From Henricia sp. BOLD:AAB3569 (taxonomy: Eukaryota > Echinodermata > Asteroidea > Spinulosida > Echinasteridae), in contig JBBELK010000529.1 of assembly GCA_037783545.1 (NCBI GenBank), forward strand, positions 838,251 to 902,250: DNA of 64,000 bases, given 5' to 3'. Both the position numbers and the translations under genes were made by a program. This document shows, piece after piece, positions 18,781-30,200 of this stretch (its first letter is position 1; every line of letters begins with the position of its first letter). The notes below the pieces were generated by a model that had not been told where the DNA came from, made no database searches, and saw nothing but the letters and a program-made list of their open reading frames with translations.

Positions 18781-19267
18781 CTAAAATTTGACTTATTCAA
18801 AACGCAGTGGCTATAGTTACGGTAACCGTAACGCGATAATGAATGGCTATATAGTTTTGGGATTGCATATGGAGCTCACTGCGTGATGCAGACAAGGTTT
18901 AAATTTGCTTTTTGATGCTTGATAAAATGATAAGTAATTTTAAATCAAGAAGAATTTGCGGGCATACAAAATATTCATGAGCTCGGCGCACGGATCTCTG
19001 CCTATTTATTTGGGTGCACCCTTTTGAGGGTATTGAGAATTTTCTCTGCTTCTGATTGGTTTAAATGAATAGCTAGGAGTTGTTAAAAAAGAAAGAAATC
19101 GAGTAGGTTTAGCGAGTTGATTGGTAGTAGTCTAGTGGTAAAACGTGAGACTATCAGTCAAGAGTTGCGAGTTCGAATGCTCTTCAGCACTTTCTAACTC
19201 TCGAAACACAGCGTGGAATGACAGCTATCAACAAATTACATGCTTTATGCAACACAATGAACACATA
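18781..19267. other. Spacer between relic monomers and array, with tRNA-like patch
   Basis: It contains a short inverted GTTACGGTAACCGTAAC near 18816. A weakly tRNA-like patch lies at about 19125-19190 (AGTCTAGTGGTAAAACG, then GAGTTCGAATGCTC), which could be a SINE head; the anticodon arm does not fold well. Nothing else supported. Confidence 0.5.
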
Positions 19268-19615
19268 GATTGGTTCCCGATCCCTATAGATTGGTTCGCT
19301 TATTGCGAAAATATAGGGATCGGTAAAGGGCAGCCATGACGGGCAGAATTCTGCCCGTCACGTGGTTATTATTATTATTTTTGTTTTAGTAAGTGCGCAG
19401 ATTTTGCATTGACATTTGTAACTTGGCCGTGCGTGTCGAACATATCCAATTATGTAAATAAAGTACATTGCCTAAAGCAAAGGGCTTGGCCAATTTTTAA
19501 ATATAAAAAACACAATGCGCACGCGCAAAGACGACCAATTACAGATCAAGATAAAGCGCCCTTTACCTGTCCTTATATTCTCCTGTGTGGAATATGTGGA
19601 CGGGAACCAGTCTAA
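19268..19615. mobile_element. About 350-bp inverted-repeat element around a 24-bp palindrome
   Basis: The left end TAGATTGGTTCCC pairs with the right end GGGAACCAGTCTA with one mismatch. GGTAAAGGGC (19322-19331) pairs with GCCCTTTACC (about 19560-19569), with partial pairing between. The left arm itself holds a hairpin, CGATCCCTATA / TATAGGGATCG. Non-coding. It is the last element before the satellite array. Confidence 0.6.
19337..19360. repeat. 24-bp perfect palindrome joined to an E-box
   Basis: The half-site TGACGGGCAGAA is followed at once by its exact complement TTCTGCCCGTCA with no spacer. The last bases overlap CACGTG at 19359-19364. It could be a protein-binding dyad or just part of the surrounding inverted-repeat element. 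Confidence 0.85.
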
Positions 19616-19744
19616 ATGAACACATACGCATGTGGTTAGGTAGTCTTGGCCCAAGACTACTCTAGTCGATATTGGTTTGTGTACGAGTTGGCCATATAGT
19701 GCGCCCTCTTGCAGCACTAACGGACCAGTCTTTGCTCACTAGAG

Positions 19745-22700
19745 CAGGAAATGTTGCTTAGGACCCATAGATGATATTCCTTGAATTTAACATTGACTGG
19801 TCATCTAGAAAATAAAATATGAAATTTGGAAAAAGTTTAGATTTTGAGAAAATTTGTTGAATTTTGGCCAAAATGTCAATTTTTCTTAGAAATAAGGTTC
19901 CAGACAGGCTACGTTTTCATTATGAGTCATTTCTAAGACATTTTAAAAAACGTCAATTTTTGGCCAATTTTGATAAAAATTGATTGACTAACCCCTTGTG
20001 ATTTTTTTAATTTTTGGCCAAAAATTTTATGATTTAGATTTTCCTTAAAATTGCAGGAAATGTTGCTTAGGACCCATAGATGATATTCCTTGAATTTAAC
20101 ATTGACTGGTCATCTAGAAATTAAAATATGAAATTTGGAAAATTTTTAGATTTTGAGAAAATTTGTTGAATTTTTGCCAAATTGTCCATTTTTCTTAGAA
20201 ATAAGGTTCCAGACAGGCTAAATTTTCATTATGAGTCATTTCTAAGACATTTTCAAAAACGTCAATTTTTGGCCAATTTTGATAAAAATTGATGGACTAA
20301 CCCCTTGTGATTTTTTTAATTTTTGGCCAAAAATGTTATGATTTAGATTTTCCTTAAAATTGCAGGAAATGTTGCTTAGGACCCATAGATGATATTCCTT
20401 GAATTTAACATTGACTGGTCATCTAGAAAATAAAATATTAAATTTGGAAAATTTTTAGATTTTGAGAAAATTTGTTGAATTTTTGCCAAATTGTCCATTT
20501 TTCTTAGAAATAAGGTTCCAGACAGGCTAAATTATCATTATGAAGTTTTTTAAAATGTCTTTCTAAGACATTTTCAAAAACGTCAATTTTTGGCCAATTT
20601 TGATAAAAATTGATTGATTTAAATTTTCCTTAAAATTGCAGGAAATGTTGCTTAGGACCCATACATGATATTCCTTGAATTTAACATTGACTGGTCATCT
20701 AGAAAATAAAATATGAAATTTGGAAAATGTTTAGATTTTGAGAAAATTTGTTGAATGTTTGCCATAATTGTCCATTTTTTTTTAGAAATAAGGTTCCAGA
20801 CAGGCTAAATTTTCATTATGAGTCATTTCTAAGACATTTTCAAAAACGTCCATTTTTGGCCAATTTTGATAAAAATTGATGGACTAACCCCTTGTGATTT
20901 TTTTTATTTTTGGCCAAAAATATTATGATTTAGATTTTCCTTAAAATTGCAGGAAATGTTGCTTAGGACCCATAGATGATATTCCTTGAATTTAACATTG
21001 ACTGGTCATCTAGAAAATAAAATATGAAATTTGGAAAATTTTTAGATTTTGAGAAAATTTGTTGAATTTTTGCCAAATTGTCAATTTTTCTTAGAAATAA
21101 GGTTCCAGACAGGCTACGTTTTCATTATGAGTCATTTCTAAGACATTTTCAAAAACGTCAATTTTTGGCCAATTTTGATAAAAATTGATGGACTAACCCC
21201 TTGTGATTTTTTTAATTTTTGGCCAAAAATGTTATGATTTAGATTTTCCTTAAAATTGCAGGAAATGTTGCTTAGGACCCATAGATGATATTCCTTGAAT
21301 TTAACATTGACTGGTCATCTAGAAAATAAAATATGAAATTTGGAAAATTTTTAGATTTTGAGAAAATTTGTTGAATTTTTGCCAAATTGTCCATTTTTCT
21401 TAGAAATAAGGTTCCAGACAGGCTAAATTTTCATTATGAGTCATTTCTAAGACATTTTCAAAAACGTCAATTTTTGGCCAATTTTGATAAAAATTGATGG
21501 ACTAACCCCTTGTGATTTTTTTAATTTTTGGCCAAAAATGTTATGATTTAGATTTTCCTTAAAATTGCAGGAAATGTTGCTTAGGACCCATAGATGATAT
21601 TCCTTGAATTTAACATTGACTGGTCATCTAGAAAATAAAATATTAAATTTGGAAAATTTTTAGATTTTGAGAAAATTTGTTGAATTTTTGCCAAATTGTC
21701 CATTTTTCTTAGAAATAAGGTTCCAGACAGGCTAAATTATCATTATGAAGTTTTTTAAAATGTCTTTCTAAGACATTTTCAAAAACGTCAATTTTTGGCC
21801 AATTTTGATAAAAATTGATTGATTTAAATTTTCCTTAAAATTGCAGGAAATGTTGCTTAGGACCCATACATGATATTCCTTGAATTTAACATTGACTGGT
21901 CATCTAGAAAATAAAATATGAAATTTGGAAAATGTTTAGATTTTGAGAAAATTTGTTGAATGTTTGCCATAATTGTCCATTTTTTTTTAGAAATAAGGTT
22001 CCAGACAGGCTAAATTTTCATTATGAGTCATTTCTAAGACATTTTCAAAAACGTCCATTTTTGGCCAATTTTGATAAAAATTGATGGACTAACCCCTTGT
22101 GATTTTTTTTATTTTTGGCCAAAAATATTATGATTTAGATTTTCCTTAAAATTGCAGGAAATGTTGCTTAGGACCCATAGATGATATTCCTTGAATTTAA
22201 CATTGACTGGTCATCTAGAAAATAAAATATGAAATTTGGAAAATTTTTAGATTTTGAGAAAATTTGTTGAATTTTTGCCAAATTGTCAATTTTTCTTAGA
22301 AATAAGGTTCCAGACAGGCTACGTTTTCATTATGAGTCATTTCTAAGACATTTTCAAAAACGTCAATTTTTGGCCAATTTTGATAAAAATTGATGGACTA
22401 ACCCCTTGTGATTTTTTTAATTTTTGGCCAAAAATGTTATGATTTAGATTTTCCTTAAAATTGCAGGAAATGTTGCTTAGGACCCATAGATGATATTCCT
22501 TGAATTTAACATTGACTGGTCATCTAGAAAATAAAATATGAAATTTGGAAAATTTTTAGATTTTGAGAAAATTTGTTGAATTTTTGCCAAATTGTCCATT
22601 TTTCTTAGAAATAAGGTTCCAGACAGGCTAAATTTTCATTATGAGTCATTTCTAAGACATTTTCAAAAACGTCAATTTTTGGCCAATTTTGATAAAAATT

Positions 22701-23980
22701 GATGGACTAACCCCTTGTGATTTTTTTAATTTTTGGCCAAAAATGTTATGATTTAGATTTTCCTTAAAATTGCAGGAAATGTTGCTTAGGACCCATAGAT
22801 GATATTCCTTGAATTTAACATTGACTGGTCATCTAGAAAATAAAATATGAAATTTGGAAAATGTTTAGATTTTGAGAAAATTTGTTGAATTTTTGCAAAA
22901 TTGTCCATTTTTCTTAGAAATAAGGTTCCAGACAGGCTAAATTTTCATTATGAGTCATTTCTAAGACATTTTCAAAAACGTCCATTTTTGGCCAATTATG
23001 ATAAAAATTGATGGACTAACCCCTTGTGATTTTTTTAATTTTTGGCCAAAAATGTTATGATTTAGATTTTCCTTAAAATTGCAGGAAATGTTGCTTAGGA
23101 CCCATAGATGATATTCCTTGAATTTAACATTGACTGGTCATCTAGAAAATAAAATATGAAATTTGGAAAATTTTTAGATTTTGAGAAAATTCGTTGAATT
23201 TTTGCCAAATTGTCCATTTTTCTTAGAAATAAGGTTCCAGACAGGCTAAATTTTCATTATGAGTCATTTCTAAGACATTTTCAAAAACGTCAATTTTTGG
23301 CCAATTTTGATAAAAATTGATGGACTAACCCCTTGAGATTTTTTTAATTTTTGGCCAAAAATGTTATGATTTAGATTTTCCTTAAAATTGCAGGAAATGT
23401 TGCTTAGGACCCATAGATGATATTCCTTGAATTTAACATTGACTGGTCATCTAGAAAATAAAATATGAAATTTGGAAAATTTTTAGATTTTGAGAAAATT
23501 CGTTGAATTTTTGCCAAATTGTCCATTTTTCTTAGAAATAAGGTTCCAGACAGGCTAAATTTTCATTATGAGTCATTTCTAAGACATTTTCAAAAACGTC
23601 AATTTTTGGCCAATTTTGATAAAAATTGATGGACTAACCCCTTGAGATTTTTTTAATTTTTGGCCAAAAATGTTATGATTTAGATTTTCCTTAAAATTGC
23701 AGGAAATGTTGCTTAGGACCCATAGATGATATTCCTTGAATTTAACATTGACTGGTCATCTAGAAAATAAAATATGAAATTTGGAAAATTTTTAGATTTT
23801 GAGAAAATTTGTTGAATTTTTGCCAAATTGTCCATTTTTCTTGGAAATAAGGCTAAATTTTCATTATGAGTCATTTCTAAGACATTTTCAAAAACGTCAA
23901 TTTTTGGCCAATTTTGAGAAAAAATGATTTTTTTAAATTTTTGGCCAAAAATATTATGATTTAGATTTTCCTTAAAATTG
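19745..23980 (+). repeat. Satellite array, family A (309-bp monomer, 14 copies)
   Basis: The landmark CAGGAAATGTTGCTTAGG starts at 19745, 20054, 20363, 20639, 20950, 21259, 21568, 21844, 22155, 22464, 22773, 23082, 23391, 23700 and 23981. Steps are mostly 309, with 276, 311 and 281 variants. The order 309-309-276-311 occurs twice, a 1205-bp four-monomer higher-order unit. Copies are near identical, so turnover is recent. A/T-rich, no coding frame. Family hallmarks are GGTTCCAGACAGGCTA and GGACTAACCCCTTGTG. Confidence 0.97.
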
Positions 23981-24296
23981 CAGGAAATGTTGCTTAGGAC
24001 CCATAGATGATATTCCTTGAATTTAACATTGACTGGTCACCTTAAAAAAATGAAATATCAAATTTGGATAATTTCAGATTTTGAAAAAAATTATATTTTT
24101 TTTGCCAATATGTCAATTTTTCATAGGAATTGGCTTCGAAAACTGCCGAAATGGGCATAACTTTCGTTAGTAGTCATTTATGAGACATTTAAAAAAAATA
24201 ATTTTGACAAAAATCGCTGCAACTGGAATAATTGCTGCAACTGGAATAATTGCTGCAACTGGAAAAATTGTATGATTCAGATTTTCCTCATAATTT
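23981..24296 (+). repeat. Hybrid satellite monomer, A to B junction
   Basis: It begins as family A (CTTAGGACCCATAGATGATA, TTCCTTGAATTTAACATTGA) and then, after CTGGTCACCTTA at about 24040, continues as family B (GGCTTCGAAAACTGCCGAAA and the 18-base GCTGCAACTGGAATAATT sub-repeats). It is a single clean switch, as expected from unequal exchange between related monomers. Confidence 0.9.
24220..24269 (+). repeat. First example of the 18-bp sub-repeat inside the monomer
   Basis: GCTGCAACTGGAATAATT is repeated two to three times per monomer, usually ending in a GCTGCAACTGGAAAAATT copy. Monomers with fewer copies are 297 bases (for example 24927-25223) and one with an extra copy lies near 47230-47300. 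The 363-base class (for example 25539-25901) repeats a 48-base block including TTTTGACAAAAATCGCTGCA. Confidence 0.9.
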
Positions 24297-27200
24297 CAGG
24301 AAATGTTGCTTAGACCCAATAGATGTTATTTCCTGAATTTGACCTTGACTGCTCACCTAAAAAATGAAATATCAAATTTGGATAATTTCAGATTTTGCAA
24401 AAAAATTATAATTTTTTGGCCAATATGTCAATTTTTCATAGGAATTGGCTTCGAAAACTGCCGAAATGGGCATAACTTTCGTTAGTAGTCATTTATGAGA
24501 CATTTAAAAAAAATAATTTTGACAAAAATCGCTGCAACTGGAATAATTGCTGCAACTGGAATAATTGCTGCAACTGGAAAAATTGTATGATTCAGATTTT
24601 CCTCATAATTTCAGGAAATGTTGCTTAGACCCAATAGATGTTATTTCCTGAATTTGACCTTGACTGCTCACCTAAAAAATGAAATATCAAATTTGGATAA
24701 TTTCAGATTTTGAAAAAAAATTATAATTTTTTGGCCAATATGTCAATTTTTCATAGGAATTGGCTTCGAAAACTGCCGAAATGGGCATAACTTTCGTTAG
24801 TAGTCATTTATGAGACATTTAAAAAAAATAATTTTGACAAAAATCGCTGCAACTGGAATAATTGCTGCAACTGGAATAATTGCTGCAACTGGAAAAATTG
24901 TATGATTCAGATTTTCCTCATAATTTCAGGAAATGTTGCTTAGACCCAATAGATGTTATTTCCTGAATTTGACCTTGACTGCTCACCTAAAAAATGAAAT
25001 ATCAAATTTGGATAATTTCAGATTTTGAAAAAGAATTATAATTTTTTGGCCAATATGTCAATTTTTCATAGGAATTGGCTTCGAAAACTGCCGAAATGGG
25101 CATAACTTTCGTTAGTAGTCATTTATGAGACATTTAAAAAAAATAATTTTGACAATAATTGCTGCAACTGGAATAATTGCTGGAACTGGAAAAATTGTAT
25201 GATTCAGATTTTCCTCATAATTTCAGGAAATGTTGCTTAAACCCAATAGATGTTATTTCCTGAATTTGACCTTGACTGCTCACCTAAAAAATGAAATATC
25301 AAATTTGGATAATTTCAGATTTTGAAAAAAAATTATAATTTTTTGGCCAATATGTCAATTTTTCATAGGAATTGGCTTCGAAAACTGCCGAAATGGGCAT
25401 AACTTTTGTTAGTAGTCATTTATGAGACATTTAAACAAAATAATTTTGACAAAAATCGCTGCAACTGGAATAATTGCTGCAACTGGAAAAATTGCTGCAA
25501 CTGGAAAAATTGTATGATTCAGATTTTCCTCATAATTTCAGGAAATGTTGCTTAGACCCAATAGATGTTATTTCCTGAATTTGACCTTGACTGCTCACCT
25601 AAAAAATGAAATATCAAATTTGGATAATTTCAGATTTTGAAAAAAAATTATAATTTTTTGGCCAATATGTCAATTTTTCATGGGAATTGGCTTCGAAAAC
25701 TGCCGAAATGGGCATAACTTTCGTTAGTAGTCATTTATGAGACATTTAAAAAAAATAATTTTGACAAAAATCGCTGCAACTGGAATAATTGCTGCAACTG
25801 GAATAATTGCTGCAACTGGAAAAATTTTGACAAAAATCGCTGCAACTGGAATAATTGCTGCAACTGGAAAAATTGTATGATTCAGATTTTCCTCATAATT
25901 TCAGGAAATGTTGCTTAGACCCAATAGATGTTATTTCCTGAATTTGACCTTGACTGCTCACCTAAAAAATGAAATATCAAATTTGGATAATTTCAGATTT
26001 TGAAAAAAATTATATTTTTTTTGCCAATATGTCAATTTTTCATAGGAATTGGCTTCGAAAACTGCCGAAATGGGCATAACTTTCGTTAGTAGTCATTTAT
26101 GAGACATTTAAAAAAAATAATTTTGACAAAAATCGCTGCAACTGGAATAATTGCTGCAACTGGAATAATTGCTGCAACTGGAAAAATTGTATGATTCAGA
26201 TTTTCCTCATAATTTCAGGAAATGTTGCTTAGACCCAATAGATGTTATTTCCTGAATTTGACCTTGACTGCTCACCTAAAAAATGAAATATCAAATTTGG
26301 ATAATTTCAGATTTTGCAAAAAAATTATAATTTTTTGGCCAATATGTCAATTTTTCATAGGAATTGGCTTCGAAAACTGCCGAAATGGGCATAACTTTCG
26401 TTAGTAGTCATTTATGAGACATTTAAAAAAAATAATTTTGACAAAAATCGCTGCAACTGGAATAATTGCTGCAACTGGAATAATTGCTGGAACTGGAAAA
26501 ATTGTATGATTCAGATTTTCCTCATAATTTCAGGAAATGTTGCTTAGACCCAATAGATGTTATTTCCTGAATTTGACCTTGACTGCTCACCTAAAAAATG
26601 AAATATCAAATTTGGATAATTTCAGATTTTGAAAAAAAATTATAATTTTTTGGCCAATATGTCAATTTTTCATAGGAATTGGCTTCGAAAACTGCCGAAA
26701 TGGGCATAACTTTTGTTAGTAGTCATTTATGAGACATTTAAACAAAATAATTTTGACAAAAATCGCTGCAACTGGAATAATTGCTGCAACTGGAAAAATT
26801 GCTGCAACTGGAAAAATTGTATGATTCAGATTTTCCTCATAATTTCAGGAAATGTTGCTTAGACCCAATAGATGTTATTTCCTGAATTTGACCTTGACTG
26901 CTCACCTAAAAAATGAAATATCAAATTTGGATAATTTCAGATTTTGAAAAAAAATTATAATTTTTTGGCCAATATGTCAATTTTTCATGGGAATTGGCTT
27001 CGAAAACTGCCGAAATGGGCATAACTTTCGTTAGTAGTCATTTATGAGACATTTAAAAAAAATTATTTTGACAAAAATCGCTGCAACTGGAATAATTGCT
27101 GCAACTGGAATAATTGCTGCAACTGGAAAAATTTTGACAAAAATCGCTGCAACTGGAATAATTGCTGCAACTGGAAAAATTGTATGATTCAGATTTTCCT

Positions 27201-30200
27201 CATAATTTCAGGAAATGTTGCTTAGACCCAATAGATGTTATTTCCTGAATTTGACCTTGACTGCTCACCTAAAAAATGAAATATCAAATTTGGATAATTT
27301 CAGATTTTGCAAAAAAATTATAATTTTTTGGCCAATATGTCAATTTTTCATAGGAATTGGCTTCGAAAACTGCCGAAATGGGCATAACTTTCGTTAGTAG
27401 TCATTTATGAGACATTTAAAAAAAATAATTTTGACAAAAATCGCTGCAACTGGAATAATTGCTGCAACTGGAATAATTGCTGCAACTGGAAAAATTGTAT
27501 GATTCAGATTTTCCTCATAATTTCAGGAAATGTTGCTTAGACCCAATAGATGTTATTTCCTGAATTTGACCTTGACTGCTCACCTAAAAAATGAAATATC
27601 AAATTTGGATAATTTCAGATTTTGAAAAAAAATTATAATTTTTTGGCCAATATGTCAATTTTTCATAGGAATTGGCTTCGAAAACTGCCGAAATGGGCAT
27701 AACTTTCGTTAGTAGTCATTTATGAGACATTTAAAAAAAATAATTTTGACAAAAATCGCTGCAACTGGAATAATTGCTGCAACTGGAATAATTGCTGCAA
27801 CTGGAAAAATTGTATGATTCAGATTTTCCTCATAATTTCAGGAAATGTTGCTTAGACCCAATAGATGTTATTTCCTGAATTTGACCTTGACTGCTCACCT
27901 AAAAAATGAAATATCAAATTTGGATAATTTCAGATTTTGAAAAAGAATTATAATTTTTTGGCCAATATGTCAATTTTTCATAGGAATTGGCTTCGAAAAC
28001 TGCCGAAATGGGCATAACTTTCGTTAGTAGTCATTTATGAGACATTTAAAAAAAATAATTTTGACAATAATTGCTGCAACTGGAATAATTGCTGGAACTG
28101 GAAAAATTGTATGATTCAGATTTTCCTCATAATTTCAGGAAATGTTGCTTAAACCCAATAGATGTTATTTCCTGAATTTGACCTTGACTGCTCACCTAAA
28201 AAATGAAATATCAAATTTGGATAATTTCAGATTTTGAAAAAAAATTATAATTTTTTGGCCAATATGTCAATTTTTCATAGGAATTGGCTTCGAAAACTGC
28301 CGAAATGGGCATAACTTTTGTTAGTAGTCATTTATGAGACATTTAAACAAAATAATTTTGACAAAAATCGCTGCAACTGGAATAATTGCTGCAACTGGAA
28401 AAATTGCTGCAACTGGAAAAATTGTATGATTCAGATTTTCCTCATAATTTCAGGAAATGTTGCTTAGACCCAATAGATGTTATTTCCTGAATTTGACCTT
28501 GACTGCTCACCTAAAAAATGAAATATCAAATTTGGATAATTTCAGATTTTGAAAAAAAATTATAATTTTTTGGCCAATATGTCAATTTTTCATGGGAATT
28601 GGCTTCGAAAACTGCCGAAATGGGCATAACTTTCGTTAGTAGTCATTTATGAGACATTTAAAAAAAATAATTTTGACAAAAATCGCTGCAACTGGAATAA
28701 TTGCTGCAACTGGAATAATTGCTGCAACTGGAAAAATTTTGACAAAAATCGCTGCAACTGGAATAATTGCTGCAACTGGAAAAATTGTATGATTCAGATT
28801 TTCCTCATAATTTCAGGAAATGTTGCTTAGACCCAATAGATGTTATTTCCTGAATTTGACCTTGACTGCTCACCTAAAAAATGAAATATCAAATTTGGAT
28901 AATTTCAGATTTTGAAAAAAAATTATAATTTTTTGGCCAATATGTCAATTTTTCATAGGAATTGGCTTCGAAAACTGCCGAAATGGGCATAACTTTCGTT
29001 AGTAGTCATTTATGAGACATTTAAAAAAAATAATTTTGACAATAATTGCTGCAACTGGAATAATTGCTGGAACTGGAAAAATTGTATGATTCAGATTTTC
29101 CTCATAATTTCAGGAAATGTTGCTTAGACCCAATAGATGTTATTTCCTGAATTTGACCTTGACTGCTCACCTAAAAAATGAAATATCAAATTTGGATAAT
29201 TTCAGATTTTGAAAAAAAATTATAATTTTTTGGCCAATATGTCAATTTTTCATAGGAATTGGCTTCGAAAACTGCCGAAATGGGCATAACTTTTGTTAGT
29301 AGTCATTTATGAGACATTTAAACAAAATAATTTTGACAAAAATCGCTGCAACTGGAATAATTGCTGCAACTGGAAAAATTGCTGCAACTGGAAAAATTGT
29401 ATGATTCAGATTTTCCTCATAATTTCAGGAAATGTTGCTTAGACCCAATAGATGTTATTTCCTGAATTTGACCTTGACTGCTCACCTAAAAAATGAAATA
29501 TCAAATTTGGATAATTTCAGATTTTGAAAAAAAATTATAATTTTTTGGCCAATATGTCAATTTTTCATGGGAATTGGCTTCGAAAACTGCCGAAATGGGC
29601 ATAACTTTCGTTAGTAGTCATTTATGAGACATTTAAAAAAAATTATTTTGACAAAAATCGCTGCAACTGGAATAATTGCTGCAACTGGAATAATTGCTGC
29701 AACTGGAAAAATTTTGACAAAAATCGCTGCAACTGGAATAATTGCTGCAACTGGAAAAATTGTATGATTCAGATTTTCCTCATAATTTCAGGAAATGTTG
29801 CTTAGACCCAATAGATGTTATTTCCTGAATTTGACCTTGACTGCTCACCTAAAAAATGAAATATCAAATTTGGATAATTTCAGATTTTGAAAAAAAATTA
29901 TAATTTTTTGGCCAATATGTCAATTTTTCATAGGAATTGGCTTCGAAAACTGCCGAAATGGGCATAACTTTCGTTAGTAGTCATTTATGAGACATTTAAA
30001 AAAAATAATTTTGACAAAAATCGCTGCAACTGGAATAATTGCTGCAACTGGAATAATTGCTGCAACTGGAAAAATTGTATGATTCAGATTTTCCTCATAA
30101 TTTCAGGAAATGTTGCTTAGACCCAATAGATGTTATTTCCTGAATTTGACCTTGACTGCTCACCTAAAAAATGAAATATCAAATTTGGATAATTTCAGAT

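Noticed and set aside
24126-24150. A CENP-B box in the satellite monomer
   Set aside because: CTTCGAAAACTGCCGAA keeps TTCG but differs from the NTTCGNNNNANNCGGGN core at the A and in the CGGG part, so it is not a match by the usual definition.
24303-27397. Three identical 60-residue open frames (24303, 26222, 27215) in the satellite
   Set aside because: They are the same stretch of satellite monomer, open only in copies with the TTTTGCAAAAAAA variant. Composition is A/T-driven, with no family resemblance and no promoter or splice context.
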